Origin: Bacteroidota bacterium
GTDB lineage: Bacteria > Bacteroidota > Bacteroidia > B-17B0 > Aurantibacillaceae
Length of the DNA stretch: 64,000 nucleotides
Direction of reading: 5' to 3'
Assembly: GCA_947450025.1 (NCBI GenBank)
Contig: CANFTW010000002.1
Coordinates: 124,001 to 188,000 of the forward strand
Position 1 is the stretch's first letter. Each line of letters opens with the position of its first letter. The position numbers were made by a program, and so were the translations under genes. The notes under the pieces are model-generated. The model made no database searches. It was given only the letters and a program-made list of their open reading frames with translations, and was not told where the DNA came from. Positions 27,811-39,300 of the stretch are shown here, piece after piece.

Positions 27811-29322
27811 ATGGCCATTTTAAACTCCATCGCGTCTTGGCTCATGAAAAAACGCATGCACCAAATTGAGCTCTTCATGAAATACCCTCATGATGTGCAG
27901 GATGAATGGATGCATGAATTAATAAAATCAGCAAAGGATACAGAGTTCGGAAAAAAACATGGTTTTAAATTCATTAATAACTATGAGCAATTTAAAAAAC
28001 ATGTGCCTATTCAAGATTACGAAAGCCTAAAACCTTTCATTGAACGCACACGGAGAGGCGAACAAAACTTATTATGGAATACAGATATTAAATGGTTTGC
28101 TAAAAGCAGCGGAACAACTGATAAAAGTAAATTCATACCTATTAGTAAAGAGTTTTTAGATGGTTGCCATTACAATGGTGGCAGAGATATGATTACCTTC
28201 CAATGTATTAATAATGCTGATACTAAATTATTTACTGGAAAAAATTTAGCACTTGGTGGTAGTTTTAAAACAGATGATTTTGGAGATTATAAATCATATC
28301 ATGGTGATGTGAGTGCTATTATCATTCAGAATTTACCAATGTGGGCAGAATATTTTAGAGCGCCTGATGTTAACATTGCCTTAATGGATAATTGGGAAGA
28401 TAAATTGGAACAGATGGCCAACTCAATGGCTAATGAAAATGTAACCAGTTTAGCTGGGGTCCCAAGCTGGATGTTAGTTTTAATAAAACGAATTTTAGAA
28501 ATAAAAAAAACGGATAACTTAAAAGAAGTTTGGCCAAACTTAGAAGTATATTTTCATGGTGGAGTAAGTTTCACTCCCTATAAAGAATTATTTGATCAAC
28601 TATTCAATAATAACAAAGTAGCGTTTATGCAATTATATAGTGCATCAGAAGGTTTTTTTGGCATACAAGATGAGCGAGTAAGTGATGAAATGCTGTTAAT
28701 GTTAGACTATGGAATTTATTATGAGTTTATTCCTATATCTGAATTAGGAAAAGAGAATCCACGTATTTATAATCTATCTGAAGTACAAAAAGATAAAGAT
28801 TATGCCATGGTAATCACCACTAATGCAGGACTATGGCGCTACCAAATTGGCGACACAATTCGTTTTACTAATTTAAGTCCATACCGATTTATTATTACTG
28901 GACGAACCAAACAACATATCAATACCTTTGGTGAAGAGTTAATGATTCATAATGCTGAGCTAGCCTTAAAAACAGCTTGCGAAAAAACACACGCGCATAT
29001 TATTGATTTTACGGTAGCACCCATTTTTATGAATGAAAATACCGGTGCTCATGAATGGCTTATTGAATTTGAACAAGTGCCAACCAATATAGATTATTTT
29101 ATAAGCGTATTAGATGACACCTTAAAACAAATTAATTCTGATTACGAAGCTAAACGTTTTAACAACTACATCCTTCAATCACCAATAATTAAACCCTTAC
29201 CAAAAGGTTCTTTTTATAATTGGCTAAAAGTGAATAACAAGCTTGGTGGACAATTTAAAGTGCCTCGTTTAAGTAACGATAGAAAAATTATTGAGGAAAT
29301 CCTTTCATTTATCCACTCTTAA
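27811..29322 (+). CDS. GH3 auxin-responsive promoter family protein (acyl-adenylate-forming)
   Basis: 'KSSGTTDKSKFIP', 'YSASEGFFGIQ', 'GLWRYQIGDTIRF', 'ITGRTKQHINTFGEEL'. Confidence 0.9.
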   Translation: MAILNSIASWLMKKRMHQIELFMKYPHDVQDEWMHELIKSAKDTEFGKKHGFKFINNYEQFKKHVPIQDYESLKPFIERTRRGEQNLLWNTDIKWFAKSSGTTDKSKFIPISKEFLDGCHYNGGRDMITFQCINNADTKLFTGKNLALGGSFKTDDFGDYKSYHGDVSAIIIQNLPMWAEYFRAPDVNIALMDNWEDKLEQMANSMANENVTSLAGVPSWMLVLIKRILEIKKTDNLKEVWPNLEVYFHGGVSFTPYKELFDQLFNNNKVAFMQLYSASEGFFGIQDERVSDEMLLMLDYGIYYEFIPISELGKENPRIYNLSEVQKDKDYAMVITTNAGLWRYQIGDTIRFTNLSPYRFIITGRTKQHINTFGEELMIHNAELALKTACEKTHAHIIDFTVAPIFMNENTGAHEWLIEFEQVPTNIDYFISVLDDTLKQINSDYEAKRFNNYILQSPIIKPLPKGSFYNWLKVNNKLGGQFKVPRLSNDRKIIEEILSFIHS

Positions 29323-30209
29323 TAAAAAATATTAGGCGAGGTATGGGCGTTTAAAAATAATTTCGATTTTTTAATTTTTTGATTCTTTCTATACAAATAC
29401 TGATTGCCTTCGCGATCAATCATAGGAATATGGTGATTTTTTGGCAACACGTCGTGTAATGCTTTATTTTGAATTGTATTTCTCACCTGCTCTGCATCAA
29501 TTCCAGCGTTAGCTTGCATGTATTGTCCAAAATAATTTGCGTATTTAATTTGTGCGCTTAATAACCCATGAGATAATCCTTGATATATACCTCCATCAGA
29601 ATTCACATAACCATTACCTGGGAATAAAGAATCATTTTTAACTACCTGACCAAGTTGACCTGTCCACAATGTTGCATTGACAGCATATTGAAAGTGTTTA
29701 GATTGATATTGAATCAACACCGCTCCCGTTCGAAATCGATCTAAAATGGGTTTGGCGAAAATGTCATTTTCTGAAATCAAGGAAAAATGATTAAACTGAA
29801 ACGCAATAGTTCCTGTAACCTGAGAGGTTTTCATTTTATTCAAATAAAAATTATAACTATATGCGACTGAATTTTTATAGCCTGTTTGGTTACTAATAGA
29901 ACTCATAAACAAATTCTTTTCAGCAGATTTTTTTCCGTAACCTAAACATAAGCCTAATGAAGCATTCATTTCAGCATGCTCTCCTTTAGGTCCTAAACTT
30001 TTAAAATTATCATACACTCTAAAAGAGGCGTTTACTTGAGCAAATTGATAGACAGCATAACTTTGAATAACAATTCCAAAACGTTGAAAGTGAGTTCCAA
30101 ATGAACTTACTACCCCAACATTAAACCCGAAGTTTTTTTTAAGTGTTAGCTGCCCATATAACAATGAATAAAAACCAAAGAAAAATATGATAAAAAATTT
30201 ACCACGCAT
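29319..30209 (-). CDS. PorP/SprF family type IX secretion system membrane protein
   Basis: Overall PorP/SprF-like barrel with signal peptide; family typical of Bacteroidota. Confidence 0.65.
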   Translation of the reverse strand: MRGKFFIIFFFGFYSLLYGQLTLKKNFGFNVGVVSSFGTHFQRFGIVIQSYAVYQFAQVNASFRVYDNFKSLGPKGEHAEMNASLGLCLGYGKKSAEKNLFMSSISNQTGYKNSVAYSYNFYLNKMKTSQVTGTIAFQFNHFSLISENDIFAKPILDRFRTGAVLIQYQSKHFQYAVNATLWTGQLGQVVKNDSLFPGNGYVNSDGGIYQGLSHGLLSAQIKYANYFGQYMQANAGIDAEQVRNTIQNKALHDVLPKNHHIPMIDREGNQYLYRKNQKIKKSKLFLNAHTSPNIFY

Positions 30210-30737
30210 TTATTTCTTTATAAAGTTTAAAACAGTTTCTTTAAACTCATCTTCGTGTAAATTATTATGGTACACCGTTAAATCAGATTGCTCATAAAAA
30301 GGAGCTCGTTTTCCTAACAACTCTTCAATATAAGGAAGCATATCTTTTTCTTCTTGATTTGCTAATAGAGGTCTGTTTGCTTTAATACCAAAAACTCTTT
30401 TTAATAAAGCTTCGGCATCCATCTTAAGATAAATTAATTGACCACTTTGTTTCAAAAGTTCAATATTGTTATTAAAACAAGGCGTACCTCCACCCAAAGC
30501 AATGACTGTTTTTTGATTATCTCGAATGCATTCAGTTAATGACTCTGTTTCAATTTTTCTAAATTCATCTTCACCAACTTCAGCAAATAATTCAGTAATT
30601 GATTGGTCATATTTTTTTTCTGTATAATGATCCAAATCAATAAAATGATATCCGATATTTCTAGCCAATTTTTTACCATGGGTGGTTTTACCAGCGCTCA
30701 TAAAGCCACAGATGAACAATAATTTTTTATCTTCCAT
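30210..30737 (-). CDS. aroK: Shikimate kinase
   Basis: 'FICGFMSAGKTTHGKKLARNIGYHFIDLDHYTEKK', 'ALGGGTPC'; ATG at 30737 overlaps kdsB stop by 1 nt (TAATG). Confidence 0.9.
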   Translation of the reverse strand: MEDKKLLFICGFMSAGKTTHGKKLARNIGYHFIDLDHYTEKKYDQSITELFAEVGEDEFRKIETESLTECIRDNQKTVIALGGGTPCFNNNIELLKQSGQLIYLKMDAEALLKRVFGIKANRPLLANQEEKDMLPYIEELLGKRAPFYEQSDLTVYHNNLHEDEFKETVLNFIKK

Positions 30738-31483
30738 TACTTTATATTCATTAATCGTATGACTTTTTCTATATCTTCTGGTGTATCTATGCAATGACTA
30801 TCAAAATTAGTGATCGCACATTTTACTTTAAACCCATTTTCAAGCCAGCGCAATTGCTCTAATGATTCCGCTATCTCTAAAGAAGAAGGGCTAAGTTTAG
30901 TAATTTGTTCTAACACATCTACTCTGTAGGCATACATGCCAACATGCCTGTAATATTGATGATGCTTATGCCACTCTTCTTGTACTTTACCTTTAATAAA
31001 AGGAATAACCATTCTACTAAAATAAAGTGCTTCCATATTAGAGTTTAAAGTGATTTTAACTTCTCCCATATCAAATAACACTTCGTGAGAATCAACAGGA
31101 ATCATTAATGTAGCAAGTTCAGTTGTACCAGTACACACTTCACATAATAAATCAATTTGAGTCGGATCAATAAAAGGTTCATCGCCTTGTATATTAATAA
31201 CATAATCATAATCCTCTTCCATTTTCTGAAATGCCTCATAACAACGATCTGTCCCGCTAGGATGATCTTCTTTTGTATAAACAACTTTACCTCCAAACGA
31301 TTCCACATGTTTGTATATACGCTCATCATCAGTTGCTACAACAACATCGGTAAGCATAGCTGATTTAGTAGCTTGTTCATATACTCGCTGAATCATTGTT
31401 TTTCCAAGGATATCGATCAATGGTTTTCCTGGAAATCGGCTAGATCCATAACGAGCAGGAATTATTCCTAAAATTGGGTTCAT
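30737..31483 (-). CDS. kdsB: 3-deoxy-manno-octulosonate cytidylyltransferase
   Basis: 'GIIPARYGSSRFPGKPL', 'VINIQGDEPFI', 'IDTPEDIEK'. Confidence 0.96.
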   Translation of the reverse strand: MNPILGIIPARYGSSRFPGKPLIDILGKTMIQRVYEQATKSAMLTDVVVATDDERIYKHVESFGGKVVYTKEDHPSGTDRCYEAFQKMEEDYDYVINIQGDEPFIDPTQIDLLCEVCTGTTELATLMIPVDSHEVLFDMGEVKITLNSNMEALYFSRMVIPFIKGKVQEEWHKHHQYYRHVGMYAYRVDVLEQITKLSPSSLEIAESLEQLRWLENGFKVKCAITNFDSHCIDTPEDIEKVIRLMNIK

Positions 31484-31572
31484 GTTTATTATTTTGAATG
31501 AGAATATAAAAGTACAAAAAAGTACAAATACTTGTTTGTAATATCTTAGCGCATAACGTATCTTCGTATTAC

Positions 31573-32469
31573 ATGATTAAATACATTATATCGATATTCT
31601 TAGCTTTTTCTATTAACGCCTATTCTCAGCATTCTAAAAAACAAAAAAAAGAACAGGTTAAGGAAAATACTAAAGAATATTCCAGAGAGCATTTTAAAGA
31701 TTTCAAAATCATCACAGATATGATGGACTCTGTGAAAAAAATTAGTTTTTTACGTTTCAATATGAAATCTATTGAGAGAGTAGAAACAGGTTTCTCAACA
31801 GCTAGTACTAAAGTTAAATTACAAATTCATCCTCGAAAATCATACTTAATCAATCCTGAAAAAAAACTTGAGGTTCTGTATAACGAAGTAGAGCTAAGCA
31901 ATAAAGCGCTTATTAAACCACACGTCTTCCCCTATTTCACTGTTAGTTTGGATCCAAGAGGGAATTTAATGCGAAAAAATCAACACTTTACAATTCTTGA
32001 ATTAGGATTTGATTTTACAGTGCGAACTATTGCAGTGGCTTTAAGTAAAGAAAAGGAACAAATCGCTAAACATTTGACTTATGTTGGTAAAGTTGAAAAA
32101 AATAAAATGATGTGCTATTTACTCGTATACGAAAATCAAACATTTACATATACTGACTATACGGTTCAACATAAAGAAACCATTTCAAGTATCGCTGCAA
32201 AATTTACCGTAAATGATTATATGTTGCGCTGTAAAAACAAACTTTATGATGAATATGGTTATTTAAAAGAAGGCTCTATCATTAAAATCCCAACATTTTA
32301 TTGTAAAAAAGCCGTGTTTTATGTAGACGAAAAAACCATGCTACCAATTAGCATTAGTATTTATGATGATGTTGGTTTATTTGAAAGTTATGATTTTTCA
32401 GAAATTGAACTGAACAAACCAATACCAGCTAACGAATTCAAAAAAGATTATAAGGGATACGGTTTTTAA
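31573..32469 (+). CDS. DUF1571-like secreted protein with embedded LysM-like segment
   Basis: 'MLPISISIYDDVGLFESYDFSEIELN' DUF1571/LolA-like end; 'YTVQHKETISSIAAKFTVNDYMLRCKNKL...LKEGSIIKIP' LysM-like. Confidence 0.65.
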   Translation: MIKYIISIFLAFSINAYSQHSKKQKKEQVKENTKEYSREHFKDFKIITDMMDSVKKISFLRFNMKSIERVETGFSTASTKVKLQIHPRKSYLINPEKKLEVLYNEVELSNKALIKPHVFPYFTVSLDPRGNLMRKNQHFTILELGFDFTVRTIAVALSKEKEQIAKHLTYVGKVEKNKMMCYLLVYENQTFTYTDYTVQHKETISSIAAKFTVNDYMLRCKNKLYDEYGYLKEGSIIKIPTFYCKKAVFYVDEKTMLPISISIYDDVGLFESYDFSEIELNKPIPANEFKKDYKGYGF

Positions 32470-34571
32470 TACGTCATTCCAAGATTGTAGAAAACAAAAC
32501 TCCACATATCTGCAAATTCAGCAATTTGCTTATCAGTAGGCTTACCCGAGCCATGTCCAGCATTGACATCAATCCTAATTAATGTTGGATTTTTACTTGT
32601 ATTGTTTTTTTGAAGTGTTGCTGCAAATTTAAACGAATGAGCCGGAACTACTCTATCATCATGATCTCCAGTTAAAATTAAAGTTGCGGGATAATTTATT
32701 TTTTGAATATGATGTAAAGGCGAATATTTATACAAACATTCAAATTCCTCTTTGTTTTCGCTACAACCATAATCAACCGTCCAAGCACGGCCAATTGTAA
32801 ATAAATGAAACCTCAGCATATCTAACACGCCAACCGTTGGTATAGCCACCTTGGCAATATCAGGGCGCTGCGTTATTACTGCTCCAATTAATAATCCCCC
32901 ATTACTTCTTCCGTGTATGGCTAATTTATTATGTGAGGTATATTTTTGTTCAACTAAATAATCACAAGCCGCTATAAAATCATCGAACACATTTTGTTTT
33001 TTACATTTTGTTCCGCTCAAATGCCAATCTTCTCCGTATTCGCCGCCACCCCTTAAATTTGGAACACAATAAATTCCTCCTGCTTCTAAAAAAACCGCTC
33101 TATCTATTCTAAACTCGGGTGTATATGAAATATTAAACCCTCCATATCCAAATACAAAACATGGATTATTCCCATCTAAAACAATTCCCTTTTTATAGGT
33201 CATGAACATGGATATAGGTGTTCCATCCTTACTTTTATAAAACACTTGTTTTGTTTCGTACTTAGTAGATTCAAATGAACAATTCGGCTTAAAAATACGT
33301 CGACTTATACAAGCTCTTAAATCATAAAAATAAATTTCTTCTGGATTAGTGAATGAAACTGTAGAATAAAAAGCAAAATCATTTTCACGTGAAGCATTTA
33401 TTCCATTAACCTTACAAATACCTGGTAATTCAATTTCTTTTTCAACCTTACCATTTATCGCATGCAAAAACATCCTTGAAGAAACATTCACTAAATAATG
33501 AGATATAAGTTTATTGCCACAAAATGAAACACCTTCTAGTAAATCAGTTTTTTGGGGAATAACCTCTTCCCAGTTATCCATGGAAGGATTGTTTAAACTT
33601 ATTTTCACTAATTTATAACGAGGGGCTTTATAATTTGTATACACATAAAATTGATTGCCAATATTATCAATCACACTATAATTATTTGAAAAATCAGGCA
33701 CTATAGACACTAATTGACTTTGAGGATTTGACAAATCCTTAATGATTAAGCTTTGTCCACTTGTTGTTTCACTGCCATAGATAACTAAAAAATTCTCATC
33801 ATGAGTGACCTGAGCCGAAAAATTTCTATTAGCATGGGCTTTATCTTCGTAGATTAACTCATCTTCATTTTGAGGCTTTCCAATAGTGTGATAATACACT
33901 TTATGAAATTCATTTCTTTGAGTAAACGTTTTTTCATTAAGTGGTTCATCGTATCGACTATAATAAAATCCATTTCCTTTCCATGAAATATCTGAGAACT
34001 TAACCCATTTCACAACATCCACTAAATCTTTTTTTGTTAAAAGATCTTTTATATGGATTTCAACCCAGTCACTGCCTGATTTTGAAACCCCATAAGCTAA
34101 ATACTGTCCATCTTTTGAAATTTCCATGCCATTTAAAGAGGAAGTGCCATCATCTGATAATTTATTTGGGTCTAAAATAACTTCAGGTAAATCTTGAAGT
34201 GACAATTGAGAGCATAAAACAGACTGATTTTGTAAACCATTATTTCTAAATGAAAAAAAGAATTTTCCTTTCTTAAAAGGTGTACTCATTTTATCATAAT
34301 TCCACAAAGTAGTTAATCGATCTTTTACCTTATTTCGATAAGAGATTTGCGACAAATAATCATTAGTAACCTTATTTTCACTCTCTACCCAATTTTTAGT
34401 TTCCGATGATCGATCGTCTTCTAGCCAGCGATAAGGATCTTCTACTTTTATTCCATGATAAACATCTGTCTGATTAACTGTCTGTGTTTCGGGATACACG
34501 ATTTGACAATAGGTATTTAAACATAAAAATGTGAATAGAAGACTTAATAAATGAATATTTGATACTCGCAT
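32466..34571 (-). CDS. Prolyl oligopeptidase family serine peptidase (S9A)
   Basis: 'DPYRWLEDDRS', 'IHGRSNGGLLIGAV' nucleophile, 'TGDHDDRVVPAHSFK', 'NAGHGSGKPT'. Confidence 0.95.
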   Translation of the reverse strand: MRVSNIHLLSLLFTFLCLNTYCQIVYPETQTVNQTDVYHGIKVEDPYRWLEDDRSSETKNWVESENKVTNDYLSQISYRNKVKDRLTTLWNYDKMSTPFKKGKFFFSFRNNGLQNQSVLCSQLSLQDLPEVILDPNKLSDDGTSSLNGMEISKDGQYLAYGVSKSGSDWVEIHIKDLLTKKDLVDVVKWVKFSDISWKGNGFYYSRYDEPLNEKTFTQRNEFHKVYYHTIGKPQNEDELIYEDKAHANRNFSAQVTHDENFLVIYGSETTSGQSLIIKDLSNPQSQLVSIVPDFSNNYSVIDNIGNQFYVYTNYKAPRYKLVKISLNNPSMDNWEEVIPQKTDLLEGVSFCGNKLISHYLVNVSSRMFLHAINGKVEKEIELPGICKVNGINASRENDFAFYSTVSFTNPEEIYFYDLRACISRRIFKPNCSFESTKYETKQVFYKSKDGTPISMFMTYKKGIVLDGNNPCFVFGYGGFNISYTPEFRIDRAVFLEAGGIYCVPNLRGGGEYGEDWHLSGTKCKKQNVFDDFIAACDYLVEQKYTSHNKLAIHGRSNGGLLIGAVITQRPDIAKVAIPTVGVLDMLRFHLFTIGRAWTVDYGCSENKEEFECLYKYSPLHHIQKINYPATLILTGDHDDRVVPAHSFKFAATLQKNNTSKNPTLIRIDVNAGHGSGKPTDKQIAEFADMWSFVFYNLGMTY

Positions 34572-34591
34572 AGTGTTTACTTTTGATATAA

Positions 34592-35347
34592 ATGAAATCT
34601 GTTACTAACAAATATAACAAAGAAGTAGAAGATACGCTAAACCGTTTATGCTTAAAGCATAATCAAGAGAAAACTGAGAAATTAAAAAAATATATTGGAA
34701 CTGACTTAAATGTTCTAGGCATCATTACAAAAGATCAATTAAGTATTTGTAAAAAAGGATTTAGCTTTTATAGTGAACATAGAGAAGAATCATTTTATAC
34801 TTATCACGAAATATACAAAACAAGTTCATGTTTTGAAGTGAAAAATTTAGCATTTATATATTTGGAAATACACTACAAAAACATTCCTTTAAAAACTCAA
34901 TTAAAATTATTACCACAATGGGCAAAATACGTTGATAATTGGGCTCATTCAGACACATTATCAAAATACATAACACGATTAGTCGAAAATAAAGATACCC
35001 AGCAACCTATCCTTTCCATTATAAAAAAATGGAATGCATCTAAAAACTTATGGGAAAGAAGGCAGTCACTAATTGGCTTGTTTTATTATTCGCGTACTAA
35101 AAAATCACATGTGGAATTTGGACTAGCTAAACAATTACTACTTCCCCTTTTAAATGACAAAGAATATTTTGTTCAAAAAGCAGTTGGTTGGACGCTAAGA
35201 GAATGTTATAATGTTTATCCGAAATTAACCTATCAGTTTATTGAATCGCAATTAACTCATATCAATCCTGTTGCTTTTACAACCAGCATAGAAAAAATGA
35301 CTGAAAAAGAAAAAACAGCTTTAAAACTAAAACGCAAAAAACAATGA
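34592..35347 (+). CDS. DNA alkylation repair protein (AlkD-like HEAT repeat)
   Basis: 'WERRQSLIGLFYYSR', 'DKEYFVQKAVGWTLRECYNVYP' AlkD-family motif. Confidence 0.85.
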   Translation: MKSVTNKYNKEVEDTLNRLCLKHNQEKTEKLKKYIGTDLNVLGIITKDQLSICKKGFSFYSEHREESFYTYHEIYKTSSCFEVKNLAFIYLEIHYKNIPLKTQLKLLPQWAKYVDNWAHSDTLSKYITRLVENKDTQQPILSIIKKWNASKNLWERRQSLIGLFYYSRTKKSHVEFGLAKQLLLPLLNDKEYFVQKAVGWTLRECYNVYPKLTYQFIESQLTHINPVAFTTSIEKMTEKEKTALKLKRKKQ

Positions 35348-36249
35348 GATATATAAACCTATACCTTATTTTAATTTTAGTGCAAATTACTTGGGCTCAA
35401 AAAACAATGACTCCTGAAGAATATATAGCAGCCTACAAAGAAGATGCTATAAAAGAAATGTATTTACACAAAGTTCCAGCATGTATCACTTTAGCGCAAG
35501 GGATGCTAGAAAGTGGGAACGGGAATAGCCTTTTATGTAGAAATGCGAATAATCATTTTGGAATAAAATGTCATAAAGAATGGGGAGGAGAAACGTATAT
35601 TATGGATGATGATTCTGCCAATGAATGTTTTAGAAAATATGACAATGTATTAGATTCTTATAGTGATCATAGTTTGTTTTTATTTTCTCGTTCACGTTAT
35701 GCTCCATTATTTGAACTCCCTATAAACGATTATAAAGCTTGGTGTTATGGATTAAAAAATGCTGGATATGCCACAGATCCTAAATATCCACAAAGACTAA
35801 TTCATTTAATTGAAAAATACAAATTACAAGAACTCAATATTATTGAAAATGCGCCAATTCAAAATTTACCTCCTCGAGAGGCCATTACCTCTGATTTAAC
35901 TATTCGAGAAGTATATCGATTTAATCATATTCGCTTCGTTATCGCAAAAGAAAATGACTCTTTTTATAAAATTGCACATGATTTTAATATTGAATTAGAG
36001 AAAATTTTAGAATATAACGAACTCTCGAAATCTGAAAAATTAAATTACGGTCAAAAAATTTACATTGAAAAAAAACGCAGAAAGGCCCTAGAGCCAATTC
36101 ATGTTGTTCAAAAAAATGAAACCCTTAAATCCATATCTCAACTGCATGGAATTCGTTTAAGTAGTTTATGTAAAAAAAACAACTTAAAGCCTAGTGATCA
36201 ACTAAAGGTGGGAGACGTCCTTTACCTAAGACAAAAGAAAAATAAATAA
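35344..36249 (+). CDS. Glucosaminidase-domain protein with LysM repeats
   Basis: 'ITLAQGMLESGNGNSLLCRNANNHFGIKCH' glucosaminidase motif; C-terminal LysM. Confidence 0.9.
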   Translation: MRYINLYLILILVQITWAQKTMTPEEYIAAYKEDAIKEMYLHKVPACITLAQGMLESGNGNSLLCRNANNHFGIKCHKEWGGETYIMDDDSANECFRKYDNVLDSYSDHSLFLFSRSRYAPLFELPINDYKAWCYGLKNAGYATDPKYPQRLIHLIEKYKLQELNIIENAPIQNLPPREAITSDLTIREVYRFNHIRFVIAKENDSFYKIAHDFNIELEKILEYNELSKSEKLNYGQKIYIEKKRRKALEPIHVVQKNETLKSISQLHGIRLSSLCKKNNLKPSDQLKVGDVLYLRQKKNK

Positions 36250-36288
36250 TATTTTATAACACTATTAACTCTGTGAATCAAAAAAACA

Positions 36289-36316
36289 AAAAAGGCTCGC
36301 TAATGCGAGCCTTTTT
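36289..36316. terminator. Bidirectional intrinsic terminator
   Basis: AAAAAGGCTCGC-TAAT-GCGAGCCTTTTT perfect 12-bp stem between convergent genes. Confidence 0.9.
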
Positions 36317-36341
36317 ATGTGATTATTTCAACTTATATAAC

Positions 36342-39300
36342 TTAGTTTTTTACAACTTTAATAATACTTTGTTTACCCTCTGCTACAATTCTGATTGTAT
36401 ACATTCCGTTAGCATAGTTTGACAATGACACTTTAGTTGTTGTTTGTTTCGCTTTTTCTGAAACTACTAATTTACCAATAGCATCATATAATTCGATAGT
36501 TGCATAGTTTACTAACTCAGCATCCATCGTGATGTTAATCATGTCGTTTGTTGGATTAGGATACACTGAAACGGTATTATCATTTAATTCAAAAATACCT
36601 GTACATAAACTTACATTAACTACTTGATTTGCAGATGCTGAACATCCATTTCCATCGGTATAATTATAAGATGTTGTAAAGGTACCAGCTCCTGAAACTG
36701 AAGGGTTAAAAGATGAACCACTTACTCCAGTTCCTGAATATACTCCACCTACAGGGCTTCCTGATAATGTCACCGCAGCATCATTTACACAAATTGGACT
36801 TGCAATTGATGCTAATGAAACTATTGGTAAAGCATTAACCGCAACAGTCACTTGCTGTGAAGCTAATGTTGCACATCCTGTTAAATTACCATTTACTGTA
36901 TACACGGTTGTACTAGTTGGATTAACAAAAATAGTTGATGAATTAGATGTTGTACTCCAAGTATACGTTGTCACACCAGATGCAGCTAAAGTAGCTGTTG
37001 ATCCAGCACAAATGGTTGCAGAGTTTACTGAAATAGAAGGTGCAGAAACGACGTTCACTGTTGCAGTGGCGTAATTATTACAACCTTGCGCTGAAGTTCC
37101 AACAACAGTATATGACGTTGTAGAAACTGGGCTATCATTTATTGAAGAAGTATTAGCTCCTGTATTCCATGTATATGTTGATGCTCCTGATGCAGCAATC
37201 GTTGCAACTGAACCAGCACATATTGTAGAAGAACTTGCTGTAATAACAGGTAATGAATTAACTGTAACGCTAACCACTTGGGTATTTGAACATCCTGAGG
37301 TAGTACCAGTAACCGAGTAATTAGTTGACGAAGTTGGAGACACTGAAACAGATGCAGTTGTAGCTCCAGTATCCCAGCTATAGTTAGAAGCACCACTTGC
37401 TATTAAATTAGCCGAAGATCCTGAACAAATAGTTGCATTATTAACTACTACAGTTGGTGTTGCATTAACCAAAACACTCATCGTTTGAGTATTAGAACAT
37501 CCCGATGTCGTTCCTGTAACCGTATAATCTGTATTAGAAGAAGGTGAAACAGCTATTGCTGACGTTGTTGCTCCCGTATTCCAAACGTATGAAGTTGCTC
37601 CTGTTGCATTTAAATTAGCAGAATTACCTGAACATATTGTTGTGTTTGAAACAGCAACTGTAGGTGTGGTATTAACAGTAACGTTTGCTAATTGAGTGTT
37701 TGAACATCCGTTAGTTGTTCCAACCACGGTGTATGTTGAAGAAGTTGATGGAGAAACAGACACTGAAGATGTCGTTGCACCCGTATTCCAAACATAAGAA
37801 GTTGCCCCTGTTGCTGTTAAATTAGTAGCATTACCTGAACAAATAGTTGCACTAGATACAGCTACTGTAGGTGTTGCTTTTACTGTAACACTTAATGTTT
37901 TTGTATTAGTACATCCTGCTGTTATTCCTGTAACCGTGTAATTAGTGTTTACTGAAGGCGTAACAGAAATAGATGAAGTTGTTGCGCCTGTATCCCAAAC
38001 ATAAGACGTTGCTCCTGTTGCTATTAAATTAGCAGCATTACCTGAACAAATAGTTGCATCAGATACAGCTAACGTTGGATTAGGCGTTACTAATACGTTA
38101 ACTGTTTTAGTTGCCATAGCAACACAACCTGTTAAATTACCTGTTACTGTATAAACCGTTGTTGAAGCTGGGGTAACAGAAATAGAAGATGTATTAGCTC
38201 CGGTATTCCAAGTGTAGGTTGTTACACCACTTGCTGATAACGTTGCGGTTGAACCTGCACAAATAGAAGTTGAATTAACTGCTATCGAAGGAGCTGACCC
38301 TACAGATACAGAAGCTGTTGCTGTTTTAGTACAACCTGCCGTTGTTCCTGTTACTGTATAATTAGTAGTGACCGTTGGAGAAACTGCTAAATTAGCACTT
38401 GTTGCACCTGTATTCCATAAATAAGTAGTAGCTCCTGATGCGACTAAGGTTCCTGTTGAACCAGCACAAATTGTTGAACTACTAACCGCCACTGATGGCA
38501 AGGCATTAACCGTTACACTAACTGTTTTTGTGTTAGAACATCCTAATGTATTTGTACCAACTACTGAATAGGTAGTTGTAATAGAAGGTGTCACAGAGAT
38601 AGATGCAGTAGTAGCTCCTGTATTCCAAGAGTATGTAGTAGCTCCTGTTGCAGTAAGGGTTCTTGACGAACCAGCACAAATTGTAGCATTAGTAACAGCA
38701 ACAGTTGGAGTTGCTCTAACTGTAACACTGACAGTTTTTGTATTTGTACAACCAGATGTTGTACCAATTACGGTATAGTTTGTTGTTACTGTAGGGGTTA
38801 CAGATATAGAAGTGGTTGTAGCACCAGTATTCCATGAATACGAAGTTGCTCCTGAAGCTGTTAAATTTGCTGCTGTTCCATTACAAACAGTAGCATTAGA
38901 TACAGCTACCGTAGGGCTTGCATTTACAGTCACACTAATTGTTTTAGTATCTGTACAACCAGATGTTGTTCCTGTTACTGTATAATTTGTTGTTACGGAA
39001 GGTGTCACAGATATAGATGTTGTCGTTGCACCCGTATTCCATAAATAAGTAGTAGCACCAGAAGCAGTTAAACTAGCAGCTGATCCTGCGCATACGCTTG
39101 CATTACTAACCGCTACTGATGGACTAGCATTTACAGTAATTGTTTGAGAAACAGCTGTACTAGTTCCTGAAGAGTTTGCAGAAATTAATGTCGCTGTGTA
39201 GGTACCACTTGCTGTATACGTTACACTAGGATTTTGTGATGTTGAAGTCGCAGGAGTTCCTCCTGGGAAAGTCCAAGCCCAACTTGATGGTCCGTTTGTA

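Noticed and set aside
27811-29322. GH3 gene as plant-derived horizontal transfer
   Set aside because: GH3-family proteins are common in Bacteroidota and gene context is ordinary; no sequence evidence for recent transfer.
36840-39134. Repeats considered as a CRISPR or non-coding tandem array
   Set aside because: Units are ~207-216 bp, in frame, with codon-level divergence; they are protein domains.
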